Source: Halichondria panicea (lineage: Eukaryota; Porifera; Demospongiae; Suberitida; Halichondriidae). From it: a stretch of DNA of 64,000 nt. A program made the translations under genes and the position numbers. The DNA lies in NCBI RefSeq assembly GCF_963675165.1, contig NC_087384.1:5077182-5141181 (forward strand). Direction: 5' to 3'. Below are positions 33,540 to 46,233 of the stretch, piece after piece (position 1 is the stretch's first letter; the number at the start of each line of letters is the position of its first letter). The notes beneath the pieces are model-generated. The model was not told the origin of the DNA, did no database searches, and was given only the letters and a program-made list of their open reading frames with translations.

Positions 33540-36500
33540 TCATAATAATAATTTTGCAGCTATTGAGCTAATATCCTGATTGCTGTGTTTTGTGAGTTCA
33601 CTGAGCGAAGATGCCAGTTCTTTGTTCCCTCTCATCTCCTCCTTCAATTGATCTGCAAAGTAACGCAAACAGATTAATATACAATACGGTATAGAGGGTA
33701 ATTTTCGTGGGGCTAAATATTCGTGGTTTTCGTGGTTGAAGGTCTGACCACGAAAATATTACCCACGAAATGTCTCGATATTGCTAAACCACGAATATTT
33801 TGTTCCCCGAAAATTACCCGCTATACGGTAATAGACAGGGTAGGGTATTGTGTTCACTCATGAATATTCATGAGTTTTATTCTGTCAGCTTTTTCTCTTT
33901 TGCAGGTTCAAAGAAGTCTGATATGCTTATAAAGTAAGAACGCCACGATTATAAAGATGCATGAATGAGACAAGAGGGCATCAAAACCACGAACTTTTTA
34001 ATTGAATAGAGCCCTCAGTTGAAGATTCCTGGGTCTATCCATGCTAAGAATTGACGCAAGAAAACTCCAGTAAAACTTGTCTGATACTCCACTAAAAATA
34101 TAGCGAAAAATATCGCGGCCTAACCTTAAGTCGTTGATGTTATCACATGATAGGGTATATATAATGACAGTGTACCAAACGCATCAAATTATAATATTAT
34201 AATTATACACAGACATAATATATGACACAACTTATATTACCGTGGTCACATGCCGTGAGAATCTCCATCAGACGTAGTGCATTGCTGACAATCTCTGGTG
34301 CTGATGTCATCAGCACTTTGCTGAGCCGGAGTGGTAGGTTAACGTCAGTCACACAAAGGGCGGAGTGAAGAGCATCTAGAAGAAGAAGGGGCATAAGACA
34401 GTGTTGTTTTTATGCCTTGGTGCGCATATATAGTGGTGTATCAATCAGTCTTATACCCTTTCAGCCATGGATACAACCTATACATGTACCCTTTCTCTCA
34501 GGTTTTCCCAGTGCTCAAACGAGAGGTGCAATGAATTTAGATACTCACCATTGTTGAGGGTTGCCAGTAGGTTGAGAGCTATGAGTCCCTCATTGGTCAT
34601 CACGGTGTGCTCAGAGTCGAGCAGTCCACACACCCACGGCACACCACCTTCACTCACCACACAACGCATCACATCTGCACAGATGCTTAGGGTATAGCTA
34701 TAGTGACATCTACGTAGCTACATGTATACCATTAATTTTACATGTAGATCAAACTGCATGCATGGCATGTACATGCATGCACATGTGGCTACTGTACATA
34801 CTGGAGTCAGGACACCTGCTCGTTTCAGTGTCTGCTCAGTACTACGTACGTACCTGCAGATTGGGGACAGCCAGTTTAAGGTTACTATTATACTAATTGC
34901 TCATGAATAGTTCAATGGTGCTAGGAATTGACGCAGAGTGACCATTGCGATAATCACACCCACACCCACACACCCACACACCCACACACACCCACACACA
35001 TGGAGAGCTTCTTTTACTAGCTGAACTGCATTGAACACCGATGCAAATTTGAGCGTAGGTGGAACAGTATACCGTAACCTTAAGGCGTATCCGTATTACA
35101 TGCACCCCGGGAACTCACCGCTGTTGTGACAGTTCTTGACAATGGCTGCCAATAGTCGACTTCCCTCCAGCTGTATGTGGGCAGGACCAACAGCGGAGCA
35201 CACCTCACACACTCTCTTCACCCTCTCTGGCTGGGACACAATGTACGAGCAGGTGGCAGCTACACGGGATAATGATCACATGACTGTAAGTCTACAGAGA
35301 TTAAGTTTAGTAGTCCTGAGACACATAATTATACATGTAAGAAAAGCAAATACCTTGTCCATCTACGAGTAGTCTGAGCACTCCCAGAGCCTTGAACCAG
35401 ACGTGGGCCAGAGAGGAGGTGGTGAGCAAGGACAGGACTCCTTCTACCACTCCACACGAGAAGAAAAATTCCTTGTGGGTAGCTGTATATAGGAGGTACA
35501 CTGTACAGCATACATTTCTTTGTAGCAATAATTATTTATGTATACGGAAGCGCTGTTGCTGAAGAATTATGAATACACTGTAAAACTGTGAAATGAACAA
35601 GCTGTTACAGTAGCAGCTCACCTGGTAATGAAAGGTTTCTGAGAGCACTCAATGCCGAGTGGTGCAGCTTCCCCATCATCTAGTCAAAGGGAGAACATGC
35701 ATGTACACCATACATTAGCTCGAAATAATTCTAGTTAGTTTCTTACATGTACATGTATCATTTTCAGTAAAGCTCGATTGTATATTATTAGACAACTTGT
35801 TTCACCTCTTTGCTCTCTTCTTCCTTAAGCAGTTCCACCAGACGAGGGACCACACCCCTCTCCACGAGTACCTGACAGTTGTTCTCACTTCGTGCCATGT
35901 TGGCTAGTAGTAGTGCCGCGTTGGCCCTCTGTTCTTGAGTGGAGGTGTGGCCCTTCAGACTAGCCAGGGCAGAGGAGAGCACATTTCCAGCCTTGAATAG
36001 AGACTCCAGGCACTGGTCTAACGAGGGAGGGAATACGCTGGGTTTTGTATGTCTATGGTACAATAAACTATTAGAGTGCGTACATGCCTATACATGTACG
36101 TATTTACTAATGTGTATACCAATATCGTTTTAGCTTATACTCCTAATAACCTTATTACAAACTGGCCAGGTATGTTTGCTTCCGACAAATATAGTTGCTC
36201 TTTGCATTTAGCTACGCGTACAATAAACGAATGCGCACCTGACTCTCAGAAATGAAATTCTTATATAAAAGGGATAGTATATAGTAGCCGAATGGACCAA
36301 ATGGAAGGTACATTGTACGTGTACAGATGATGTCATGCGACCAACCTTCGGCTAGTAGAGTGACGATGATGTTGCTTGCCTTCTGTTCTGCCTCTACGTC
36401 CATTGGGACCAGGAGGTGGTCCACACACTCGGCAGCAACCACACCCCTCTTCAGAGAATCTGTGCAGTATATAGCACATTAACAAAGTTGTGAAGAACTT

Positions 36501-39500
36501 AAAATTATGTATAATAAACAAATAAGTAAAGACCGACCAATTACACTGTAAGAGGCATACTCATGCATTCTAACAGCGTACATGTACATGTAAGCTGAGC
36601 ACTATATCCACAGTTATGCATCAGCAGCATGGGCCTACTTATTTATGTTATGATCTTGGAAAAGCTCCCTATGTCGTGCAAGTACGCAAGCTTTTCAAAT
36701 TGAGCTCAATCAATTCTGAATGAGAAAAGAAATCGGTGGAGGCACCAAAACTTCATGTCACTCGAGAAGCTACATGTATACTTACATGTATATACTAAGC
36801 TCACATGTACAATTCAATACTTTTTTACATTTACATACAGGGAATGGTGCAACAGAGTAGTGGGAAATGATATGATGACTGTTACTAAAAAGGATGTTGA
36901 AAGTTTAAGTTCCTATACTGTACATGTAGATCTTATTAATGGCTGCTGCTCTCATAAAACAGAGCAGCTTTTCAGACTCTTGCAGCTATCAATAGCTGGG
37001 GTTATGTGCAGAGCTACTAAGTAGAGTAGCAACACTCAGTGGACAAGTTTTGCTACGCACTCTTCTGAAAATGTGAGTAGAAGCCTAAAACAGCTCTTAC
37101 TTGCACTTCATTGATCATTGAGCAGTATTTAGTAGTCTACACACACAGACACACAAATACACTACTGTATACCTCGCTAATTGCACATGCGCACACTGAG
37201 GCATAATAATGGAACATGCATGGGAATTTTGCATTGTAATTATATTCATAGAACTCTGATAACCACAAACAAGTCAAACACCCTGAAGGACTATTGCTGA
37301 GCACACACAACGTAGCATACCATTCTTGTTGACGAGTACTTCGAGTGTTTCTAGCACATTCTCCAGGAGGTCCACCTCCCCCTGAGAGCAGCGGGGAAGG
37401 AGGATCGCTAGGGCCGAGGGGAGAGGAGAGGGGCCACTCAGTTCAGCTGCATTGGGGGGGGGTACATAAGGGTTAATAAGCAATTCAGGATAACACAAGC
37501 ATTCGTCGATATTCATAGGCAATACATTATACCTGTACATGTACATGTACATGTACTTGTTACACGAGGGTCGTATAAATGTACATGCACCTATACAGTG
37601 ATGGCAAATCCCATAACGCTGGGATGTCACATTGACAACTGAAGCTCAAGCACTTATGCATGCACAGTAAGTCCCACTCAGCTTACTATAATATGCTTTG
37701 AAAAATAGCAGTCAACATGCAGTTAACTGTGCATGGCAGTACAACATTAGTCCCACACCACTTGAAACGACTGCTCAACCATGCACTCATTAACTACAAT
37801 AACACAGGGTATTCGACTTGAGTGGTTATAGTAAATGGGTTAATGGCTTTGATGAGGTGAATCCCACACAGCTATAGCATACTATTTTAATGTTTGTCGG
37901 CTATGTGGGTGACGTACATGCATGTATACATGTACATGTACCTATACAGTGATGGCATAACTCTGGGATGTCACATTGACAGTTAAAGCTCAAGCAATAA
38001 AAAACACTACAGGTGCTTATGCCTCGGTGGATGTGTCAAAGCTATATATAACATAAAGCTACTGATACACATGATATCATGATCGATGAACATTTTTGCT
38101 TGCTGCATGCATGCAGAATCACGTAAACTGGGAAATAATTGACCATGATTGTTGCTAAAAAGGATCGATGCCAAAATGCAAAAATTAATGGCTGCTGCAG
38201 AGCCTTGCAGCTCTTTTCTCACTCTTGCAGCTACAATAGCAAGTGTTTTAGTGTAGAGCTAACTACTAAGTAGAGTATAGCAACACTCCATGGACAAGTT
38301 TTGCTACGCACTCTTCTGAAAAGGCTGCAATGGCATTCCAAGTAAGCAAAACTAGGCGTAACTCGAGAACTAAGCATTATTTTGCAAATCCACAAATTAA
38401 AATCCTAGAAAACATGACTAGAAGCCTATATAGAAACTCTTACTTGCATTTCATTGATTCTTGAGCAGCTGTAGCAGTCTACACAGACAAACACACAAAC
38501 ATGTACACTACACTGTACAAACTTCGCTTGCGCATGCGCACTGAGGCATAATTAAGTGGGAAGTTACACATTAAGTCCCACACATTCTTGTGCTTACTAT
38601 CAGCAATTAATCAGTTACCGTGGCAGTACACAACTTGAAACGACTGCTCATCCATGCACTCCATTAGCTACAACAACACGAAACATACATGTAATGTAGG
38701 GGGGGTTGGGTAGCTAGTGTATTCAACTTGAGTGGTTGTAGTAGATGGGTTAATGGCACTATAGCTTTGATGAGGTGAATCCCACACAGTATACTATTTT
38801 AATGTTTGTCGGGCTACGTATGTGGTTACGATCTGATAAACAGTTTGCAACTATAAAACACAAGATCTCAAGCTACATGAGGTATAAATTATCCACTTGA
38901 ACTTTGAATAAAAAAAAAATGAAGACAACTCTCATTCTCTTCGGTATCATTGTGGCGGCAACCCTTGTGTCAGCTGCACTGCACGACCGTAAGCTAGATA
39001 TATGTAAGCATGATTTGTGTAGCATGTACTAACACTTTTGCAGGAAAGGCACTATCACAGAGGTATGTGAACATGATTCAACAAAAGTGTTGTAGTCATG
39101 GCTGGGCATGTTGCGATGAAACGGCAGAAGTTGAAGCTGACAACACACTGCTCCGCCAAGGTACAGTGCACATGCATCTTACTGATATACAACAGTAACT
39201 ACCGTATTACTAGAATGTTTGGCGAGCATCAAACATACTTATACGAACTTTGCGACCGTTGATTACTTTGTAAAAACGAAATCGCAAAATCTAAACTAGT
39301 ATTGGTAAATAATGTTCGTAAACTAGTATGTACAGTGTACATGTAAGCATGATTTGAGTAGCATGTACTAACACTTTTAGAAAAGGCACTATCACAGAGG
39401 TATGTGAACCTGATTCAACAAAAGTGTTGTAGTCATGGCTGGTCATGTTGCGATGAAACGGCAGAAGTTGAAGCTGACCGTCAACACACTGCTCCGCCAA

Positions 39501-40664
39501 GGTACAGTGCACATGCATCTTACTGATATACAACAGTAACTACCGTATTATTAGAATGTTTGGCGAGCATCAAACACAATTACCGTATATCTTCTAATTT
39601 ATCGGACTTCTAATTACCCTGGACACTCATTTCGGCAATTTTCGTTGTTCTAACACAACGGACACTCCAGTGCTTCATTTGTTCTAAATATCCGGACAAT
39701 ACCTTGAAAAGTTGAGGTACATTCAAAGACGGCAAGTACGACTTAAGAGTGCTGCAGTTATAGACAGCTTTGAGTAGCTAGTTTTAGATAGCTAGTGCAA
39801 CTATTCAGTCGCACACTGTTCTATTAAACTTAGCTAGCTCGCATGCAGCTGCTTGTTTGTTCTAATTATTCCGGACACTTCGCATGCTCTGTTCCAATTA
39901 TACATGGACAATTTCCAAAATAATTATTTTTTGCTGTCCGATAAAATACGGTATTCGAACTTTGTGAACTTGTAAAACAAAATCGCAAAACCTAAACCAG
40001 TACTGGTAAATAACGTTCGTAAACTAGTATGTAAGCATGATTTGTGTTTTTTTATGATTTGTGAATTTGCAGGAAATGCACTATCACAGAGGTATGTGAA
40101 CATGATTCAACAAAAGTGTTGTAGTCATGGCTGGGCATGTTGCGATGAAACGGCAGAAGTTGAAGCTGACAACACACTGCTCCGTCAAGGTACAGTGCAC
40201 ATGCATCTTACTGATATACAACAGTAACTACCGTATTATTAGAATGTTTGGCAAGTATCAAACATAATTATGCGAACTTTGCGACAGGGAAACTCAAAGA
40301 GTGGGTAACGATCGACGATGGTTGGTGTTAAAAACGATCTATGCCAAAAGTTCAGGTGTAAAATTAATGGCTGCAAGTCAGCAGAGCTTCGCAGCTCTCT
40401 TCTCACTCTTGCAGCTACCAATAGCTAGCGTTCTAGTGCAGAGCTAACTACTAAGTAGAGTAGCAACATTCGGTAAACAAGTTTGGCTACGTGCTCTTCT
40501 GAAAAGGCTGCAATGACATTCCAAGTAAGCAAAACTAGGCATAACTCGAGAACGAAGCTTTATTTTGCAAATCCACGAATAAAAATCCAAAAGAACATGA
40601 CTAGAAGCCTATAGAAACTCTTACTTGCCACTTCATTGATCCTTGAGCAGCTGTAGCAGCCTGA

Positions 40665-40710
<46 letters not shown>

Positions 40711-43700
40711 CCGTATATCTCGCTTGAGCATGCACACCGAGGCATAACTATATAGACTGGCCTCTCTTAGAGCTATATACAGAACCTAAGATACAAAATA
40801 CGTATTTATGGGTATTCCTAAGGTACAATGCATATATATCCTTATTAAATACCGACCTTTAGTCCCACACTAGAGTTGTTACTGGTTGGGAAATTTGAGT
40901 ACATGTACATGTAGGGTTAATGGACTTCTTCTGAGATGTAGCTAAAATAGGCCAATAGGATGGTTTACGTTGCCATAAATTAAAATGTGTGGGACAATAC
41001 GTGTTATATATCCACTGGAATGAAAATGGCTTGTTACCTAAGCTACCTCACTTTAGGTACAACTATAGCTAACAGTCTCAAAACTATTGAAAACGAACGG
41101 CAAACTTGTCGGTATAGCTAATTGTATCCAGTGCTATATAAGCTTCTTGCTGCATGTACGTACTAAAACTTGTCAAAGCAGTGAGCCCCATCCATCTGTC
41201 GTGCCCTAGCTTGTTAACAAGTGTCTAGCTTCTTTTTGGCTGTGTAGATCTAGTGTAGATCTAGTACAAAAACAGTTCACCCTCAAGGCAAGGGAACACA
41301 GTAAAAACATATTCATTACAGTACCATAAAACATGTTCAATAAAACGCATCTTTTGAACATACATTTCTACCATTTTTAACACTAAAATACGATGATGCA
41401 TCTCATACAACATGCATAAGTGTTTTTGCTGTGAGTGTAGGGTATTAAACCCCACTCACGCAGTTGCAAGTACTATACACACGGAGTACGTTTGACTGCA
41501 AAATGTCTCATACATACATATACATAAGACGTTCTAAAGCAGAGAGTGAAACTGACTTTGTTCTAATTTACAGATACAGCAGACATCGCTAAGGAGTTAG
41601 ACATGGAAACAGTTCGTTGCTGTGAGGACGGTACCAAGGCTTGCTGTGACGCACTTTGGGCCGTAATACGCACTTGGCACTGACACTAATGTACATTTTA
41701 TTGACATTATTTTATAGCTATAGTAGACGATTATGAGTTTATGCATGCATGAGGACTTTTTTAACTGATTATTATGCTAGCAATCAATATATCAATCGAC
41801 TCTGCACGAAGCTAAAAGTGGCACACACAGTTTGTTATGAAAACTACAGACTGGTCTCTCTTAGAGCTATACAGAGCTTATAAGATACAGAGTGCATATT
41901 TAGGCATTCCTGGGGTGTATCCTTGTTAACGACCTTCAGTCTCACACCGGAATTGTTACTGGTTGGGCAATTTGAGTACATGTACGTGTAAGCTTTTTCT
42001 GAGATCTATAGGCCAAGAATGGTTTACGTTACCATAAATTCGGGTGTACAATGTAGTGGAACGGTAAGTGGTGTGATTTATACCCTATAGCGGGTTATTT
42101 TCGTATGATGGAAATTTTCGTATAATTTGTATCAAAGAGCATCGTACGGAAACAGGGTTATTCTACCTTCTACCGCAGTGGATTCGACGTCACTATCCTG
42201 AGCTGTACGAAAATTAAAAATACGAAATACAGTAGAACCTCCCATAACGAACCCTCCTACTAGAGTACAACCTAGCTGTGGTACGGATTGAAATCACTAT
42301 CTACATGTAAGTACACAAAAGCAAACTATCACAAGCGGACCTTCTTGATTCTGGACAGAGGACAGACTTCGTGCTCAATTGACCAATTCTGTGCAAAACT
42401 GCCTATTTTAACGGACAAACAGGAAATCACACCCACATTTTATGTCCAATATGGTATAGAGGTCGTTTGTAATGTTATTGCTAATCATACTGCTATACTA
42501 GCATACTGCAAAAAATGAAAGCCAGTTCCTTAGCTTCTTGAACTAGAAATACAGACCATAATTTTATGAACATACTATATCTAGATAATTTTTATGGCTC
42601 TAAATAGTAGTTTGAATGAACCTCCCACCGGAGGACAAAGCTCTGCTCCCAAACTGTCCTTTATTCGGAGGCTCCACTATATTCAAATGGGTCGTTTGTA
42701 GAAAAATTTTCACATATACAGTATCCACTGGAATGAAAACGGCTTGTTACCTAAGCTACCTCACCTTGGATACAACTAGCTAACAATCTCAACAACTATT
42801 GGAAACGAACAGCAAGCTTGTCGGTATACCTTGTATAGCCAGTGTGCTAGACTTCTTGCTGTACATACTAAAACTGTGTCCTTGTCCAAGCAGTGAGCCC
42901 CACCCTTTTTCCAGCCTTCTTGGTGTTTAGTGAGCCCCACCCATCTGCATGTCTTGCCTTTGTCAACTAGTGTCTGTAGCTTCTTTTCGGCTGTGTATAG
43001 ATCTAGTATAAAATAGTGTGCCCTCAAGGCAAGGGAGTTTATAAGGAATGCGGAGTTTATGGTAGTTAAACCTCACCCAGTTGCTATGATAATTATACAG
43101 ACCCCGCGTGGGATATATTATAGCTACAGGATAGGGTGAGTCCCTGCGTATACTATAATTTTGTCAACTATGTACGTATAGTCACATCTATGACAAACAA
43201 ACAATGGGAGGGAGCACTCGGTTCAGCTGCATTGCGTGAGGAAGTACATGAACCATCCATCACAAATATTACTCCATATATAATAATAGAGATACAGTGT
43301 ATGTAAGCTAACTTAAACTATTATGAGCGCATGGAAGCTGGCCAAGCAGCAAGCAACAGTAGCAAATACAATTAAAGTAGACAAGAGGCATGCTGAACTT
43401 CTGAGATGCACTGTAGACTATAGGACCACTAGAAACTTGGCTCCTGGTATGTTCTGGGACTAGGGGCAAAGAAGCAACAACTTCACAATCATAATTCTAG
43501 CTTTCTACTTTAGTGACCCTTTTCCATTGTTCCTGGTATGGGTTCACTTTAGCTGTAAATAAAGGCCGTGTGTAGCAACTAGCAATATCCCATGCAGCCA
43601 ACATGCAAGTTCAAGCTTATTCGACAACAAATTAACTCTGTCACTATTAAAACTACACAACTATTAAAACAATAACGTGTTGTGTGAAAGCTGTAAACGC

Positions 43701-46233
43701 AGTGCTATGGCATCCAGGGACTAAGCAGACTCAGAAATTACAAACAGACAAACAAACTAGAGCACTGAAGTGTGTGACGTTCATCAGATACGGTTAGTAC
43801 TAGTGATGAGCCTATTAAAACTCATGGTGAAAATGACTTAATTGCTAACTGGGACAGTTTTTTTGTGCCTACGTGTACTATTATTAACTAACTTTTACGA
43901 TCAAATGATTTGTTGTTCTTTGGTGATTGAAAAAATTAATAGTGTGTCCTATCAATTTTAGCTAATGGTCAACCAAAGTGTTGTTTGCCCAAATATAATT
44001 ATGGCTGAACCTTTACAAATGTGTACACTGTAATACCTGCACCAAGGCAGGCTCACCTTGTTCGAGTAGCACGGAGACAGCCTGTAGTGCCATGTCCAGT
44101 ACACTCTCCTCCTGGTCGGGTACGGACAGCACAGAGGAGAGACCGGCCAGAGCATCCAGGGAGTTTAACTCATTCTGCAGCTTCTCTAGGGGCGGGGGGG
44201 AGGAGGGGATAAGCAATATCTTCCTGGAGACAGGTGACTATGAAAGGACGCTCTCAATTGAATAGACTGTCAAGAATCTTTTAAAGGGTTGCCAGAAAGA
44301 TTTTTGAAAAGACGGCCTCACAATAATTCAGTGAGGTTAAGATTAGAGCATATAACATAGACTTTTTTAGTGCTAGAAATTTTTGCTGATGTGTGATACA
44401 AAGCTATAATGCTAGTTATAAATTAAGCTGCCCTTATAATACAGAATACCGTATAGCAGATTATTTTCGAGGCTCCAAATTTTAGCGGTTTTCGCAGATT
44501 GACCAGATATCGAACATTTGGGAATCATTGTTTACAAATTTTACAAAGTTATATTCATGAGCAGGCCCATTCCGTGCTTTCAGGACACATTATTACTTCT
44601 GTATTGAAAGACCTCTCTACTATAATAGGCGTGTGGTCATTTCAACCTCTATCCTCGAAATTAAATGCGCAGAGTGTTTAGTTTGCAATCTGCGAACATT
44701 TAGTGCCTCGAAAATAACCTGCTATATACGGTAGAGGCTCAACTCATACTAACCATTGTCATTGGCGAGGTTCAAGATGCATCCACATGTCACACACTTG
44801 ACTTTGACGGACTGACTGTCAGCTGTAGTGGTATCCGCACACCTTGTCAGCTGAGCAATCAGGAAGGGGCATCCCCCAGTGACCAGAACCGCCTCTCGGT
44901 TGGAGTCTAAAATAAAGGCACAGATTTCATGCAGTTACTTTAAATGCATCAAAGGAGTTTGATCACGATTTACACAGCGCAGCGAAACGTGCTTTGCAGA
45001 TAGTGTTGGCCTCGAATTTGCCTTCAACCTGCTGAGTAAGCACTTTTATATCACTCTTGCATTCTTGAGCGTTTGTACTACATTTCCTTTTAGTATTATG
45101 AATCGTAGTAGTTTAAAAACTTCATTGCTGTACCTGCTGTATTAAGACAGGAGTAAAAGAAACAAGGAAAGTGCAGCAACAACTGGAAGTTTGTGACTAT
45201 AAATCTTAGTTTCTGGCTCATTGCTTCGAGTATGACTATGCTACTCACTTTCTAGTGCCACCGAGTATTGACCGACCTTTGACAATGTACATGCATAATG
45301 GTGCCCAATAATAATAATTACATGTATATTACACAAGTATAATTATTATTATTACTACCGTCAACTCACCATGGTCAATGCAAAGGTTGCCCACGGCTCT
45401 CATGGCCTGCAGTCTCACATCTGATTGATCGGAAGATAGTAGAGGGACGATCGATGGGAACACTGTGCACGTCTCAGCAACACTTCGAAACTCAGCTAAG
45501 GAAAAGAAGACACTATTCATTTCGTGCTATTACATTTCGAAAATTAAGTAGTTATAGCCAGCATTAAATGTGCAGGGTTTGAGTTTCCCACACTTTCATG
45601 GAAATAATAAGTCAAATGGAGTCTGAACCATTCACATGTACAGTACAACAGATTGTTAAAACTATGATTATACTTAAGTTACACGACCTATCCTACAAGA
45701 AGTTTTCTTGAACCGAGTACAAAGCAAAAAGTAAAAATGTTACCACTTTAATACAAAACGCTCAGTGTAAAAACAAATTAACATGTATAATTATATGCAG
45801 TCAAATAATAATTACCTTTTCTTCCTAGTGTTGCAAACACTTCACATATCTTGGCGGCCAGTTCGACGTGTTTGTCCAGCGCTGAGAGTAGCGACCTGCA
45901 CAGAGTGGCCTCATCATCGTCAAGACTCTCAGCATCTGTGAACGAGATCGAGAGGAAGATGAAGTAATCCTAAACCAGCACACTCGCTAGCTTCTTAACG
46001 TACGTCTTCGAAACAAAACGTTATGCCATTCTAAATATGCGCCACTTGGAAATTTTGCCAATAATTTATATAGTAACGTAATTATTTTGTATTAACATTA
46101 ACATGGGACGCCTTTTATTGTTATGGTATTACACGTACACATAGCCTCATAATAGATAAATGCTGAACTCACCGATTTTCTCTAAAGTAGACTCCAATAT
46201 TCTCTCCACAGTTGCTCTATCTGCAGACTCCAT
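33540..46233 (-). CDS. RAP1GDS1: RAP1 GTPase-GDP dissociation stimulator 1 (SmgGDS), complete, 583 aa, 14 exons
   Basis: Exons in gene order: 46173-46233, 45816-45935, 45370-45495, 44754-44906, 44057-44185, 37321-37446, 36346-36459, 35797-36017 (or from 35806), 35622-35679, 35354-35482, 35119-35259, 34549-34674, 34241-34375, 33540-33652; in frame, start MESADRATVERILES. Most exons are 114-153 nt with the same phase, as expected for roughly one armadillo repeat each. Repeat signatures include LQAMRAVGNLCIDHG, ANAALLLANMARSENNCQVL, HSALSALRNLSLPA, VWFKALGVLRLLVDGQ and NEGLIALNLLATLNN. Order, content and length (human ~607) match SmgGDS, a cytoplasmic/nuclear armadillo protein that binds prenylatable polybasic small GTPases such as Rap1 and RhoA and acts as exchange factor or chaperone. 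It is transcribed divergently from SRCAP. The 6.6-kb intron (37,447-44,056) contains an opposite-strand gene. Confidence 0.88.
33685..33830. mobile_element. Palindromic MITE, TACGGTA family, copy 2
   Basis: Starts TACGGTATAGAGGGTAATTT and ends AAATTACCCGCTATACGGTA. Its two halves are mutual inverted repeats (TTTTCGTGGTTGAAGG... against ...CCACGAAAATATT). It lies in the last intron of RAP1GDS1 and is the best-preserved copy of the family in the window. Confidence 0.85.
36955..37205. repeat. Interspersed repeat, copy 1 of 3
   Basis: Contains AACTACTAAGTAGAGTAGCA-type sequence, GACAAGTTTTGCTACG and CTCTTCTGAAAA, then TTGCACTTCATTGAT and a CACTGAGGCATAAT end. Copies 2 and 3 lie at about 38,150-38,560 and 40,320-40,745. 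All three are in RAP1GDS1 introns. Confidence 0.7.
38150..38560. repeat. Interspersed repeat, copy 2 of 3
   Basis: Same block order as copy 1 (TAACTACTAAGTAGAGTA, GACAAGTTTTGCTACG, ATTCCAAGTAAGCAAAACTA, TTGAGCAGCTGTAGCAG, CACTGAGGCATAATTA). It immediately precedes the small secreted-peptide gene. Confidence 0.75.
38919..41683 (+). CDS. Small secreted Cys-rich peptide (~98 aa), exon 2 triplicated
   Basis: Exon 1 (38919-38988) encodes a start and signal peptide (MKTTLILFGIIVAATLVSA). Exon 2 exists in three tandem versions: 39044-39160, 39381-39501 and 40073-40189, each encoding RYVNxIQQKCCSHGWxCCDE. Exon 3 (41574-41683) encodes TVRCCEDGTKACC and the stop. Exon 1 + one exon 2 + exon 3 keeps frame with standard splice sites; copies 1 and 3 also chain in frame (117 nt each). 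Copy 2 carries a 4-nt insertion (GCTGACCGTCAAC) that shifts its exit phase. The mature peptide has two CCxxG..CC modules, resembling half-granulin or disulfide-rich defence peptides; the role is unknown. The gene lies on the opposite strand inside a RAP1GDS1 intron. Exon 2 versions could be used alternatively or cumulatively. Confidence 0.75.
39581..39953. mobile_element. Inverted-repeat element between exon-2 copies 2 and 3
   Basis: Left end TACCGTATATCTTCTAATTT with TATCGGAC; right end GTCCGATAAAATACGGTA. CCGGACA/TGTCCGG-type motifs recur inside. No ORF. It separates the second and third copies of the duplicated peptide exon, so insertion followed or accompanied the exon duplications. Confidence 0.7.
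40320..40745. repeat. Interspersed repeat, copy 3 of 3
   Basis: Matches copy 2 closely (AGAGCTAACTACTAAGTAGA, ATTCCAAGTAAGCAAAACTA, TTGAGCAGCTGTAGCAG) and includes a (AC)n run at 40,671-40,708. It flanks the peptide gene's exon 2 cluster on the right, as copy 2 does on the left. Confidence 0.75.
42230..42680. mobile_element. Possible pogo-like inverted-repeat element
   Basis: Left end CAGTAGAACCTCCCATAACG; right end CGGAGGCTCCACT, which read in reverse complement gives AGTGGAGCCTCCG. The ends resemble the CAGTAGAACCTC type of Tigger/pogo elements, but the match between them is imperfect. No complete transposase is visible. Confidence 0.4.
44447..44733. mobile_element. TACGGTA-family inverted-repeat element, longer variant
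   Basis: Starts TACCGTATAGCAGATTATTT and ends AATAACCTGCTATATACGGT. Inner blocks CGAGGCTCCAAATTTTAGCG and its near-complement toward TTTAGTGCCTCG are also inverted. It lies in a RAP1GDS1 intron just before an exon. Confidence 0.75.

Noticed and set aside
36755..37024. Small ORF with VTKKDVESLSSYTVHVDL
   Set aside because: Lies in a RAP1GDS1 intron and overlaps a three-copy interspersed repeat; the other copies do not keep the frame.
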